Shown piece by piece: positions 31,729 to 43,371 of a DNA stretch of 64,000 nt (position 1 is its first letter; the number at the start of each line of letters is the position of its first letter). The position numbers and the translations under genes were made by a program. Below the pieces are notes generated by a model that saw nothing but the letters and a program-made list of their open reading frames with translations, made no database searches and was not told the origin of the DNA. The DNA is from Turnera subulata (taxonomy: Eukaryota > Streptophyta > Magnoliopsida > Malpighiales > Passifloraceae), in assembly GCA_028386065.3 (NCBI GenBank), contig JAKUCV010002887.1, forward strand, positions 1 to 64,000. Direction: 5' to 3'.

Positions 31729-32939
31729 TGTTGGGGAAATTCACACCAATTCAACACAACAACAATTAACCGGGATCAAATGCGCAGCGGAATAACCCAG
31801 TCAATTAATTTCCCCTCTTTGCGCAATCAAAATGAGATATCAATTTAAAGCAACTCCGATGCTAGCAATCAAGTAATGAGCAGCAAGCAACAACACAACC
31901 ACAACACACCGAATTTACGTGGAAACCCCCCAACACGGGGTAAAAACCACGGAACCGAAGTCCGTCAAATCTTCCACTATCAACAATAATGGGCTTACAA
32001 TCAATTGTTCATCTCTAGCTCATACTAAAGACTACAACATCAACTCAACATCAAGAACAACAAGTCTTGGCTCCAACAACAACAACTACATCACCATATA
32101 GATGGATTTCTTCCAACTAATCAAGAGAGAAATAACTACAAAGTTCAACAAANAATTCAACACAACAACAATTAACCGGGATCAAATGCGCAGCGGAATA
32201 ACCCAGTCAATTAATTTCCCCTCTTTGCGCAATCAAAATGAGATATCAATTTAAAGCAACTCCGATGCTAGCAATCAAGTAATGAGCAGCAAGCAACAAC
32301 ACAACCACAACACACCGAATTTACGTGGAAAACCCCCAACACGGGGTAAAAAACCACGGGACCGAAGTCCGTCAAATCTTCCACTATCAACAATAATGGG
32401 CTTACAATCAATTGTTCATATCTAGCTCATACTAAAGACTACAACATCAACTCAACATCAAGAACAACCAGTCTTGGCTCCAACAACAACAACTACATCA
32501 CCATATAGATGGATTTCTTCCAACTAATCAAGAGAGAAATAACTACAAAGTTCAACAAAAGGGTATACAGGAAATACCAGAACCATGGAGTCTATGAATG
32601 ATCAACTCCGTTCACTTTGTAGAGCTTGAGACCAGGAGCAACATACCGAAATTTCATCATGATCGGGCTTGAAATCACCATCCGATCATGGCTTGAAAGA
32701 TTAGAAGAAAAACTCTATTTTCTCTCTTTTCTCTCTTTTTTCTCTCTGCCCGTTCAGCCTCTATTTTTCCTCTCTCTCACTTACTGCCTCTGCCCACACA
32801 CACACCAATTATTTTCAATAAACAATATTTTGCCAAAGTTTCACTTTGGTCCCTCATTTTTTCACCTTTTACACTTCAGTCCCTGGCAAAAGTTAGGTTT
32901 GGTCCATGTGAGCTTGGACCCACTCAACAAATCTCCCCC
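31729..32939 (-). repeat. 3' LTR of Copia element 2, with a 404-bp duplication around an N
   Basis: At 1211 bp it is about 417 bp longer than its partner. The segment from 31748 to 32152 is repeated from 32154, joined by a single N at 32153. Apart from this the two LTRs are collinear. The duplication looks like an unmerged assembly overlap rather than biology. Confidence 0.85.
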
Positions 32940-32946
32940 TTCAAGT

Positions 32947-35900
32947 TCACATGGAGGGTTCTACCAAGCCAGCTTGCTTCCGGCAAAAAACAAGCTTCTC
33001 CTTCGGTAGTGGTTTGGTCATCATATCGGAGCCATTATCCTCCGTGTGGATCTTCTCTACCCATAACTGCTTCATCTCAATAGCTTCCCGTATCCATTGA
33101 TACCGCACTTCAATATGCTTGGACCTTGAATGAAAGGTCGGGTTCTTGCTGAGATGGATGGCACTCTGATTGTCACAATGCAAAACAAACTTGTCTTGAC
33201 CAAGACCAAGTTCCTCAAGAAGTTTCTTCATCCACATAACTTCTTTTCCACCCTCTGACAGGGCAATATACTCGGCCTCTGTAGTGGACAATGCTACACA
33301 CTTCTTCAACTTTGATTGCCATGACACGGCTCCCCCTGCAAAGGTCATCATGAACCCAGAAGTAGACTTCCTAGAATCAACATCTCCTGCCATATCCGCA
33401 TCCGTATACCCCTCAAGTATCGGACTCCCATGGCCAAAGGATAAACACAAACTAGAAGTACCCCTGAGATACCGTAATATCCACTTCACGGCCGACCAAC
33501 GCTCTTTACCCGGATTAGACATGAACCGGCTGACAACACCAACGGCATAGGCAATATCCGGCCTAGTGCACACCATAGCATACATCAAACTACCCACGGC
33601 TGAAGCATAAGGCACTTTCTTCATCTCTTCCTTCTCTTGGTCACTTGTCGGACTTTGCTTGGAACTAAGCCTAAAGTGAGCTGCAAGTGGAGAACACACC
33701 GGTTTTGCCTTGCTCATGCTGAACCTATCAAGAATCTTCTCGATGTATCTCTCTTGAGACAACCACAATTTCTTCTTGTTCCGGTCTCTAGAGATTTTCA
33801 TGCCAAGTATTTGCTTTGCCGGTCCCAAATCCTTCATTGCAAATGAACTACTCAAAGCTTTCTTCAAACTTCGGATTTTCTTTGCATCATGGCCAACAAT
33901 CAACATATCATCCACATATAGCAAGAGGATAATAAAATTATCATCAGAGTACCTCTTGACATAGACACAATGATCAGAGGTAGTCCTGCTGAACTCATGA
34001 TCTATCATGAAGGAGTCAAACTTCTTGTACCATTGCCTCGGAGCTTGCTTAAGACCATATAAGCTCTTCCTCAGCTTGCACACAAGGTTCTCTTTTCCCT
34101 TGACTTCAAACCCTTCCGGTTGCTTCATGTAGATTTCTTCCTCTAGCTCACCATGGAGAAAAGCTGTCTTCACATCAAGTTGTTCAATCTCCAAATCCAA
34201 ATAGGCAGCCAAACCCAAGACAACCCGGATAGAAGACATCTTCACAACGGGAGAAAAGATTTCATCAAAATCAATCCCCTTCTTTTGACCAAATCCTTTC
34301 ACAACCAATCTCGCCTTGTACCTTGGCTTTGAAGTACTTTCTTCCGTCTTTAGCCTAAAGACCCATTTGTTATTAAGTGCTCTCCTCCCTTTTGGCAACT
34401 CAACCAACTCATAAGTGTTGTTCTCATGCAAAGAATTCATCTCATCTTGCATGGCTTCTAACCATTTTCTTCTATCATCAAGTGACAAAGCCTCTTCATA
34501 GCTCTCCGGCTCTCCTTCATCTGTAACTGTCACCCACTCATTGGATGGATACCGTGTAGATGGTTGAGGCTCTCTTGATGATCTTCTCAACTGTGGTTGT
34601 GGTGGTGGCTCCACATCAACATGCTCCGGTGCATCATTATCAACCATAGGAACATCATTGGGCTCATGACCAATTGCATCACCATCATCATTCTGCACAT
34701 CTCCCCCGTGATCAGCATGGACAAATGGAACTGTACTCGGGCCACCTAGTACCTCACTAGAAGAAGAGGAAGAAGTACTAGGCTTTTCCATCTCATCAAA
34801 ATCTTCTAGTGTCTGGTCTTCAAAGAACACCACATCTCTGCTTCTTATGATCTTCTTGTTCTTCAAATCCCACAATCTATACCCGAACTCATTATGCCCA
34901 TATCCAAGGAAGATACACTGCTTGGTCTTGCTATCAAGCTTGGACCTCTCATCTCTAGGCACATGAACAAATGCCTTACAACCAAACACCTTCAAGTGCT
35001 TGTAGGACACATTCTTTCCACTCCACACTCTATCTGGAACATCACCATCAAGTGCCGTGGAAGGAGATAAATTGATCAAATCAACCGCAGTCCTCATTGC
35101 CTCACCCCAAAATGACTTAGGCAATTTTGCATGAGAGAGCATACTGACAACTCTGTTGCAAATGGTTCTGTTCATTCTCTCGGCTACACCATTGTGCTGC
35201 GGTGTTTTGGGAGGTGTCTTCACAAGCTTGATGCCATAAGAATTGCAATACTCTTCAAATGGCCCCCGGTATTCGCCACCATTGTCCGCTTTAACAGCCT
35301 TCAACTTCATCCCAGTTTCTCTCTCAACACTGGCATGGAACTTCTTGAACACATCAAGCACCTGATCTTTACTCTTCAACACAAAAGCCCACACTTTTCT
35401 AGAGTGGTCATCAATAAAGGTTACAAAATACAAAGCACCTCCATTGGATCTATCACTCATGAAACAAACATCAGTGTGAACTAAATCAAGAGCATTACTT
35501 TTTCTAGATGGAGGAAAAGTATGGAAAGACACTCTATGTTGCTTGCCAACTAAACAATGAGTGCAAGATTTAGACAAGGTACCTGAAAAGCTTGGCAAGA
35601 ACTCTTTCTTTGCAAGCAATTGTAGGCCTTTCTCACTCAAGTGCCCAAGTCTCTTATGCCACAACTCCATAGAGACTTCATGCTCAACAGCATTTACTTC
35701 ATCATAGCATGGCTTTGCTTGAGTCCGGTAGAGAGTATTCTCCTTTTTCCCTTTTGCCAAGACAATTGTACCCTTTCCTCTAGTAAGCTTCCAAACCCCA
35801 TTACCAAAGCTACTGTGATATCCCTCATCATCAAGAATGCCGGTGGAGATTAAATTCAATCGAAGATCCGGAACATGTCTTACATCCTTGAGTAGCAACT

Positions 35901-36966
35901 TGAATCCAAGATTGGTTTCTAGACAAATATCACCAACCCCAACAATCCGAGCATCGGACTTGTTACCCATCTTCAATGAGCCAAAGTCACCACTCTTGTA
36001 GGTACTAAAGAACTCTCTACAAGGTGTGACATGTCGGGAAGCACCACTGTCTAAAACCCATGTGTATTCTTGTTGTGCAACATTAATGCTCTCCTCCTCA
36101 TATAGAAGGAAGGAATCATCCTCGGAATCAATTGCCACTGCACTTGAATCTTCTTTGGCAACCTTCTTTCCTTCTTCCTTTTCTTGATCTCTCTTGAAGC
36201 TTCTACACTCTCTTTTGATGTGTCCCAGCTTGTCACAGTAGTAGCATCTAATCTCACTTCTGGATTTGGAATTTTCTCTAGGCTTCCATTCTTTCTTCTT
36301 GTCACGAGACTTGGAATGTTTTCTTCCTTGCGGCTTTCTGCTCTTGCTCCTTCCCCTATTCTCTGTAACAAGGGCCTCTGAATCAGTGGACTTAACCCCC
36401 AGTTCTTTCCTCCTGGCAGCTTCATCCATCACACTATCCTTCACTGCATCTAAAGTGAGCTTCACAGCACGAGCAGAATTACTAAGAGATACTGTCAAAG
36501 TCTCCCAACTGTCTGGCAAAGAACTCAACAAAATCAATGCTTGCACTTCATCATCTAGATTTATCCCCAAAGTGGTCAAGTGGTTCAAGATCCCTTGGAA
36601 GTTGTTTAAGTGCTCTGACATGTCTTGCCCATCTGAATACTTCAGGTTCACAAGCCTTTTAATCAAGAAGGCCTTGTTCTGCGCACTCCGCTTCTCAAAC
36701 AAATCTTCCAGCTTCTTCCACAACTCATAAGCATCTGTGATCTTGCTAACATGATGAACCACACTAACATCAATCCACTTCCGGATATTAGCAACAATTT
36801 TTCGATTCAAAGAGTTCCACTCCTTGTCACTTGTACCTGCAGCTTTTTGGCCTTCACTCTCAATAGGCCCAAACAAGTCATTGCAATACAAATGATCCTC
36901 CATATACATTTTCCATACAGAATAATTCGATGAAGAGAGTTTTATCAAGCTAGCCTTATCCTCCAT
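32947..36966 (-). CDS. Copia gag-pol polyprotein, uninterrupted (1339 aa)
   Basis: Start ATG at 36966 (MEDKASLIKL), 51 bp inside the 5' LTR. Order: gag with zinc knuckle CYYCDKLGHIKREC, aspartic protease (WVLDSGASRHVTP), GAG-pre-integrase (LWHKRLGHLSE), integrase (VHTDVC, KADNGGEYRG, QHNGVAERMN), a spacer rich in Ser/Asp, RT ([31 protein letters not shown]) and RNase H ([23 protein letters not shown]). The gene order makes it Copia, not Gypsy. Length is usual. No stop or frameshift is visible, so the element could be active. It is expressed from the 5' LTR on the minus strand. Confidence 0.95.
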   Translation of the reverse strand: MEDKASLIKLSSSNYSVWKMYMEDHLYCNDLFGPIESEGQKAAGTSDKEWNSLNRKIVANIRKWIDVSVVHHVSKITDAYELWKKLEDLFEKRSAQNKAFLIKRLVNLKYSDGQDMSEHLNNFQGILNHLTTLGINLDDEVQALILLSSLPDSWETLTVSLSNSARAVKLTLDAVKDSVMDEAARRKELGVKSTDSEALVTENRGRSKSRKPQGRKHSKSRDKKKEWKPRENSKSRSEIRCYYCDKLGHIKRECRSFKRDQEKEEGKKVAKEDSSAVAIDSEDDSFLLYEEESINVAQQEYTWVLDSGASRHVTPCREFFSTYKSGDFGSLKMGNKSDARIVGVGDICLETNLGFKLLLKDVRHVPDLRLNLISTGILDDEGYHSSFGNGVWKLTRGKGTIVLAKGKKENTLYRTQAKPCYDEVNAVEHEVSMELWHKRLGHLSEKGLQLLAKKEFLPSFSGTLSKSCTHCLVGKQHRVSFHTFPPSRKSNALDLVHTDVCFMSDRSNGGALYFVTFIDDHSRKVWAFVLKSKDQVLDVFKKFHASVERETGMKLKAVKADNGGEYRGPFEEYCNSYGIKLVKTPPKTPQHNGVAERMNRTICNRVVSMLSHAKLPKSFWGEAMRTAVDLINLSPSTALDGDVPDRVWSGKNVSYKHLKVFGCKAFVHVPRDERSKLDSKTKQCIFLGYGHNEFGYRLWDLKNKKIIRSRDVVFFEDQTLEDFDEMEKPSTSSSSSSEVLGGPSTVPFVHADHGGDVQNDDGDAIGHEPNDVPMVDNDAPEHVDVEPPPQPQLRRSSREPQPSTRYPSNEWVTVTDEGEPESYEEALSLDDRRKWLEAMQDEMNSLHENNTYELVELPKGRRALNNKWVFRLKTEESTSKPRYKARLVVKGFGQKKGIDFDEIFSPVVKMSSIRVVLGLAAYLDLEIEQLDVKTAFLHGELEEEIYMKQPEGFEVKGKENLVCKLRKSLYGLKQAPRQWYKKFDSFMIDHEFSRTTSDHCVYVKRYSDDNFIILLLYVDDMLIVGHDAKKIRSLKKALSSSFAMKDLGPAKQILGMKISRDRNKKKLWLSQERYIEKILDRFSMSKAKPVCSPLAAHFRLSSKQSPTSDQEKEEMKKVPYASAVGSLMYAMVCTRPDIAYAVGVVSRFMSNPGKERWSAVKWILRYLRGTSSLCLSFGHGSPILEGYTDADMAGDVDSRKSTSGFMMTFAGGAVSWQSKLKKCVALSTTEAEYIALSEGGKEVMWMKKLLEELGLGQDKFVLHCDNQSAIHLSKNPTFHSRSKHIEVRYQWIREAIEMKQLWVEKIHTEDNGSDMMTKPLPKEKLVFCRKQAGLVEPSM

Positions 36967-37002
36967 TTTGATATGCACAAGAAACCACACGCAATGAACC
37001 AA

Positions 37003-37014
37003 GCTCCGCTACCA
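37003..37014 (-). promoter_or_regulatory. Primer-binding site of Copia element 2
   Basis: TGGTAGCGGAGC on the minus strand, two bases from the LTR border at 37017. Identical to the sites in the other two LTR elements. Confidence 0.8.
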
Positions 37015-37016
37015 GT

Positions 37017-37810
37017 TGTTGGGGAAATTCACACCAATTCAACACAACAACAATTAACCGGGATCAAATGCGCAGCGGAATAACCCAGTCAATTAATTTC
37101 CCCTCTTTGCGCAATCAAAATGAGATATCAATTTAAAGCAACTCCGATGCTAGCAATCAAGTAATGAGCAGCAAGCAACAACACAACCACAACACACCGA
37201 ATTTACGTGGAAAACCCCCAACACGGGGTAAAAACCACGGGACCGAAGTCCGTCAAATCTTCCACTATCAACAATAATGGGCTTACAATCAATTGTTCAT
37301 CTCTAGCTCATACTAAAGACTACAACATCAACTCAACATCAAGAACAACAAGTCTTGGCTCCAACAACAACAACTACATCACCATATAGATGGATTTCTT
37401 CCAACTAATCAAGAGAGAAATAACTACAAAGTTCAACAAAAGGGTATACAGGAAATACCAGAACCATGGAGTCTATGAATGATCAACTCCGTTCACTTTG
37501 TAGAGCTTGAGACCAGGAGCAACATACCGAAATTTCATCACGATCGGGCTTGAAATCACCATCCGATCATGGCTTGAAAGATTAGAAGAAAAACTCTCTT
37601 TTCTCTCTTTTCTCTCTTTTTTCTCTCTGCCCGTTCAGCCTCTGTTTTTCCTCTCTTTCACTTACTGCCTCTGCCCACACACACACCAATTATTTTCAAT
37701 AAACAACATTTTGCCAAATTTTCACTTTGGTGCCTCATTTTTTCACCTTTTACACTTCAGTCCCTGGCAAAAGTTAGGTTTGGTCCATGTGAGCTTGGAC
37801 CCACTCAACA
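37017..37810 (-). repeat. 5' LTR of Copia element 2
   Basis: 794 bp, TG...CA ended, collinear with 31729-32939 apart from that copy's N-linked duplication. Confidence 0.92.
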
Positions 37811-38152
37811 ATAGGTTTATGGATGAGTCTTTGCTTTTATATGAGCGATAAATTATTAATAATAATAAATAGATATTGGGGAAAGTATTAATTTGCAAGA
37901 AAAAGAACAGTATTGACATTGCAATTATTTTGATAAATACAATATAAATTGTTGGGAAAGAAAGACCTAAACAGAAAATGGTGGATCGACGACGCAGTCG
38001 GTTACTTCATATCGTTCAAAGATTCCATTCTGCAAAAGGTTCCTATAAAACGCTAGTACGTACTCTCTAGTCATCTCACTTAAATTGCTTTTCAATTATC
38101 ATAAAATTTCTTTGTGATCCTTCTCAGATTTTTTTTTTTTAAAGTAAAAACA
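37811..38152 (+). promoter_or_regulatory. Upstream region of LRR receptor kinase D, with TATA box
   Basis: A TATA box (CTATAAAACG, core at 38044-38050) lies about 105 bp before the ATG. The pseudogene E copy has CTATAAG at the same distance. The Copia LTR border is only about 230 bp upstream of the TATA box, so distal promoter elements may have been displaced. Confidence 0.55.
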
Positions 38153-41100
38153 ATGGGAAGGATTCACATGCTTGTTTTTGTTTGCATGCAATTCATATTT
38201 CTTGCAAGCAAGTGCACAAGCACACCCACAAGAAATAATAACACAGACCAAGAAGCACTTCTTGCCCTGAAGGCTGCAATCACTTACGATCCTCAAAACT
38301 TCTTAACAAGCAACTGGACAACCGACACCTCTTTCTGCAACTGGGCAGGCATCACATGTAGCAACGGCAGCGAGAGAGTTACGGAGCTGAATATAAGTGG
38401 AATGGGACTAGTAGGCACCATTCCTCCTCATCTTGGAAACCTTTCCTTCCTTTGGTTGGTAGATTTTAGAAGCAATCAGTTCCATGGATATATACCTCCA
38501 GAGTTGGCGAATTTAAGACGGATGAAGTATCTTTTATTTTCTTCCAACAATTTCACTGGTAAGTACACCCTACTTAAATCCGTGCCAGAAGAACTAATAT
38601 TTCAAGGTAGCAATATCTAATAAGTTAATAATCTACTGTTGATGACAGGTACAATTCCATATGGAATCTTTAACATGTCTTCTTTGATAGCCATTGGCTT
38701 CGTATACAACACTGTATATGGAACGCTTCCAGAAAACATATGCGATAATCTTCCCAACTTGGTAGAACTTCTACTTTCGAAAAATCAACTCAGCGGTCGC
38801 ATTCCATCCGGAATATGGAAGTGTAGAAAGCTACAGGCACTGGCCTTATCATACAATCATTTTGAGGGAGCTATACCTGAAGAAGTTGGTCTCTTACCCA
38901 TGCTTAGAAAACTGTTTCTTGGTGTGAACAATCTTACAGGTCCGTATATGATTATGCACTCTCTCTCTCTCTCTCTCTCTTTTTTTTTTTTTTGATATGC
39001 AATCGATATTTTTATTACTGATTATGTACTCTTTGGTGTCATGGAGCATTTTTCCTCTGCTTTACTATGTACTTATTCTCTCTCTCTCTCTCTCTCTTTT
39101 TCTATATTTCAATTTACAGGTCAATTACCTCAATCCATATTCAACATGACTTCCATTCAAAATATTGATTTTTCCTACAACAGTTTGTCAGGTATGAATG
39201 TTTTTACTATAGCACCATATACCTGTAGCATACAATATCATCATTTTTTCTTTTGATACTAATGGATATTCAACTTTATTAATATCAAAGACCGAGTACA
39301 ATAAAAGCACATAGTCAGCCAGTGACTGGGCTAAAACGCCAAGTACAGTTCCTGATACAAAAAGTAAGATTGTAAACCTGAATGTTACCAGTAATTAGAT
39401 TCTAGTCTCATGAGAATCATTCGGAGAAACTAAAATGAAGAAGGGTACCTGTTTTTTTGCTTTTTTTTTTTCTTTTGAGCTTTTGATTTTGAATAAAAGT
39501 AAACATAAGTTTTTACTATCAGTGTTGATCTTAATGGAGAAAGCCTGGCCCCCAAATATCAATCTAGGTTCAAATTGAGTACGCGTATGAAATATCAACA
39601 ATTGATAAAGTGCCCACTTTAACATACATGGATCGAAATCCAAACGTGAAGCTTACCCTACATAAATCTTATAAATTATGTAAAAAATAAGTCTCAACAT
39701 TATCTTTCAATTGAATCATAACATTTTGCTGTTTTTTGCGTTGACAGGAACAATACCTTCCCATGTAGGACATGTCCCCAACTTGCAGCATTTGATGTTA
39801 CAATATAATAATCTAACAGGCCAAATTCCAGCAAGTTTGTTCAACATCTCAACTTTACTCGAAATTTCTTTGGACAGAAATCAACTTTCAGGTGACCTTC
39901 CCACCACAATAGGCAATTCGAGAGACCTCCAAGTTCTCTATTTGCAAGAGAATTTCTTGAGCAATGACCCCTCCAGCCCTGAACTAGATTTTTTCACCTC
40001 TTTAGCAAATTGTAGAGCTTTGAAACAATTGTACCTGAGTGACAACTTCTTCAGTGGCATCCTTCCGCAATCCATTGGAAATCTCACTACTAACCTAACA
40101 GACGTAGTTATGGATAATAACAAGCTAGTGGGCAATATTCCAAGTGAACTTGGCAACTTAACTGGGTTAATTCTCTTGTCCTTGAGGGGAAACAATTTGA
40201 GTGGAGCTATTCCAGCAACTGTAGCCAGCATGAGAAACCTTCAAAAATTGGATCTTTTTTCAAACAAACTCAGTGGCTTCATTCCCTCTGATCTATGTTA
40301 TGCAAGGAGGTTAAGTGAATTAATCTTGAGAGAAAATAAGCTATCTGGAGCCCTCCCCGACTGCATCGGGCGTCTTACCTCATTAAGACTCCTTGTCCTT
40401 GATGGAAATGATTTAAGGTCACCCATTCCATTATCGTTGTGGGGCCTTAAGGATCTTATCACCTTGATGATGAGTTTTAACTCGTTCAACGGCTCACTTG
40501 CTCCTCAAGTTGGAGGAATGGCTGCTCTGGTGCAATTGGATTTGGCCGGAAATCATTTTTCTGGTGATATTCCAAGCACTTTAGGACAACTCAAGGTTTT
40601 GCAAAGTGCCTACCTATGGAGGAACAGGTTCCAAGGGGTGATTCCAGAATCACTTGGTGATGTGAAAGGCTTGATCAACTTAGACTTGGCTGAAAATAAC
40701 TTGTTTGGTATCATCCCCAAGTCATTGGAAGAGCTTGAGTTGTTGAGCTATTTCAATGTATCTTTCAATAAGCTAGAAGGAGAAATCCCAAGTGGAGGAA
40801 GCTTCATAAATTTCACAGTCAGATCATTTATGTCGAATAAGGCACTATGTGGTCCTCCTCGACTTCAAGTCCCTCCCTGCAGTAGTAATGATAATTCTCA
40901 TCGTCATTCAAAGGCTACTAAGTCCATCCTATTAAGGTTTGTTTTGCCTGCTGCATCAGCAACTCTAGTGCTTGTTGTGGCAGCTTTCATTTTTGTTCTC
41001 AAAATATATCAAAGAAGGCAAATAATTATTCCCAGCGAAGAAGCATTGCCATTGGCAAATCATAGGAGGATTTCTTACCTAGATCTTATGCGAGCTACAA

Positions 41101-42075
41101 ACAAATTACATGAAAGTAATTTGCTCGGCAAGGGGAGTTTCGGGTCAGTTTATCAAGGAATACTTCAGGATGGACAAAACATAGCAGTTAAGGTCTTTGA
41201 TTTGCAATTGCAAGGAGCCTTCAGGAGTTTTGACACAGAGTGCGAAATCTTACGCAACATTCGACACCGGAACCTCGCTAAAATTATCTGCAGTTGCTCT
41301 AATCCTGATTTCAAAGCTTTGGTTCTCCAATACATGCCTAATGGAAGCCTGGAGAAATGGTTATACTCTCACAACTATTGCTTGACAATCATTCAGAGAC
41401 TGAACATAATGCTAGATGTTGCATCGGCTCTAGAGTATCTCCATCATGGCAATCCAACATGTGTTGTTCATTGTGATCTGAAGCCAAGCAATATTTTGCT
41501 AGATGATGACATGGTTGCACATGTTTGTGACTTTGGTATTGGGAAACTATTTGGAGAAAGTGAGGTCACAATACAAACCAAGACTCTTGCCACCGTAGGA
41601 TATATGGCCCCAGGTAGTGTTTAATTCAACCTTAATGCATAGCTTTTATTAAGATTCTCTTTGTCACATCTCTTAACCTTTGCTTAAAGTGCAATACATT
41701 TTCTGTCTTACAGAGTATGGCTTGGATGGAGTTGTGTCCACAAAGATTGATGTTTATAGTTTTGGAATACTATTGATGGAAATTTTCACCAGAAGAAAGC
41801 CCACAGATGAAATGTTTGATGAAGGGATGAGCTTGAGACGCTGGGTTGACGATTCTCTACCAAGTTCGATAGTGAGCATCATGGATAACAACATGTTAAA
41901 TACAGAAAATGGGCACCCAGTAAATGAGGAGAATTGTCTGGGATCTATAATGGAATTGGCTCTTCAGTGTACACATGAATTTCCTGAGGAGAGGATCAAC
42001 ATGATTGAAATATCTGCAAGGCTAAAAAAGATTAGAATGGTTTCCTTAGGAAACCGCAGGACACCACAACGTTAA
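38153..42075 (+). CDS. LRR receptor kinase D, subfamily XII-like, non-RD (5 exons, 998 aa)
   Basis: Plasma-membrane receptor kinase of the FLS2/EFR/Xa21-like group, whose known members sense microbial patterns; ligand unknown here. Exons are 38153-38558, 38649-38939, 39120-39191, 39748-41613 and 41714-42075; GT-AG, 999 codons. Order: signal peptide, LRRNT with NTDQEALLALKAAIT and CNWAGITC, about twenty LRRs, a Cys pair (ALCGPP, VPPCSS), membrane segment near 650-672, kinase near 710-985. The kinase has GKGSFGSVYQG, Lys in AVKVF, catalytic loop HCDLKPSN (Cys in place of Arg, hence non-RD) and CDFG. All introns are phase 1, and the first three fall within LRR Gly codons. Two ATGs (38153 and residue 6) are possible starts. 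It appears intact. Confidence 0.93.
39243..39400 (-). mobile_element. Probable LINE 3' end in intron 3 of gene D
   Basis: An interrupted T run (TTTTTTCTTTTGATAC near 39245) followed on the complement by a typical LINE tail (GATATTAATAAAGTTGAATA). This intron is far larger than its neighbours, as expected for an insertion. The right border and target duplication were not resolved. Confidence 0.4.
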
Positions 42076-43371
42076 AATTATCACTTTAACAATGATAGAT
42101 AACAAATATTTCTCATCATCAAATGTCATGTAGTTTATGCATAACTAGAAATTATAGGAATGTATATATTATGCTATAATAATAAATGTACTATGTTATC
42201 AATGCTATTAAGTTCCATTTTTGTTTGAAACCGTCACATGCCAGCTTATTTTTAAGGAATATGAACTAATTTGGATGCTATAATAAACTAATTTGGATAG
42301 AGGCATGACAGAAACTAAAAAAAGAAGGGCTTGTAATCATAGATGCAAGCAAAATGCAAGTTTTTTTTTTCTCATTTTGTCGTCTTGTTAATATTTGATA
42401 TCTTAACAATACTAAATTTGATCGTGCAACTCCGCATTTCATGTAGCCGCCGGCCTTAGGTGGATTAATTAATTAATCTTAGCTAATTGACAATCAAATT
42501 TTCTAGGCAAGAATCTTGGCTAGCTTGTCGACTTCAGTAGCAAATATTATATACTTAATCAGGGGTAAATGGACTGCAACACTGCAAGTAAACGAAGCTG
42601 AAGAGGTATCTGTTTAGCATGTCTATTTTATTGTTGTTTTACCTTGTTTGATCAATATTGACCCTCACTGTTACAGCAGTTTCCAGCAGCGTCATTTTCA
42701 CTGTAACGAGGGATTTTACTATTTTTTGTATGACGAGTGTAAAAATTAATAGCAAAGAATTAAAATAATTCATGCACCTGAGACAGGCTTGATTAAGTAA
42801 TTAAGGCCAGTGTAACAAACAAGCCTCAGGTGTTTAGGTATCACCTACATGACTTAGACCAGATCAACCTCGTTTTCTGAAATAATAGATCGAGGGAGGG
42901 ACAAATAATCTTATATTCTTGTAAGCACATGAACTGAATCTTCTAGTATTTCTGACAAATGCAAACCTGAGGCACATATAAATTTGGGACGGATTCAGAA
43001 TTCTCATTCTTGAAAGAAAAAAAAATCACTGAAGAATTTTTATTGATGATTAAGTTTAGCTGGCACCGGTAATCAATTTCGGATGTCCTGGTCATCCGGG
43101 AAGAATTCAACCATATGGGGAAAAAGAACACTTGCTTACCAATGATTGAGGCATCATAAACCTCTACATTTTGGGCCACCACGAATAATCTTCACCCCGG
43201 GTATAGCCTGATCAATAACAATCATGACACATCTCGCTTATGTTATATCAATTTTTCTTTCTTCTAGTTGCCTATAAGTATGTAGCCAGTTCACATTTCT
43301 CCAATCACTTTAATTTGGTTGCATTCTACTAATATTTTCCTTGTGAGCCTTCTCATCAACTTGAAAATGCA
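42076..43371. other. Intergenic region between LRR genes D and E
   Basis: 3' flank of D, AT-rich DNA, an imperfect hairpin (42775-42832), and the promoter of E with CTATAAG at 43272-43278. No further gene seen. Confidence 0.6.
42775..42832. repeat. Imperfect inverted repeat
   Basis: CACCTGAGACAGGCTTG (42775-42791) pairs with CAAGCCTCAGGTG (42820-42832): 13 bp of stem, a 3-nt bulge and a 28-nt loop. Could be a transcript hairpin or a small foldback remnant. Confidence 0.5.

Larger units (their letters stand above)
31729..37810 (-). mobile_element. Young, potentially autonomous Ty1/Copia retrotransposon
   Basis: 5' LTR 37017-37810, 3' LTR 31729-32939, PBS two bases inside the 5' LTR, and purine tract AAGGGGGAGA next to the 3' LTR. 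One uninterrupted gag-pol frame. LTRs differ at only about ten positions in the part I compared. The flanking 5-mers (TATAA left, ATAGG right) do not match, so the expected target duplication is missing. The left flank is the RBR copy C 3' UTR but the right flank does not continue it. Confidence 0.95.

Noticed and set aside
31919..32101. Short ORF repeated at 37207-37389
   Set aside because: It is LTR sequence of Copia element 2; the repetition reflects the two LTRs, not a gene family.
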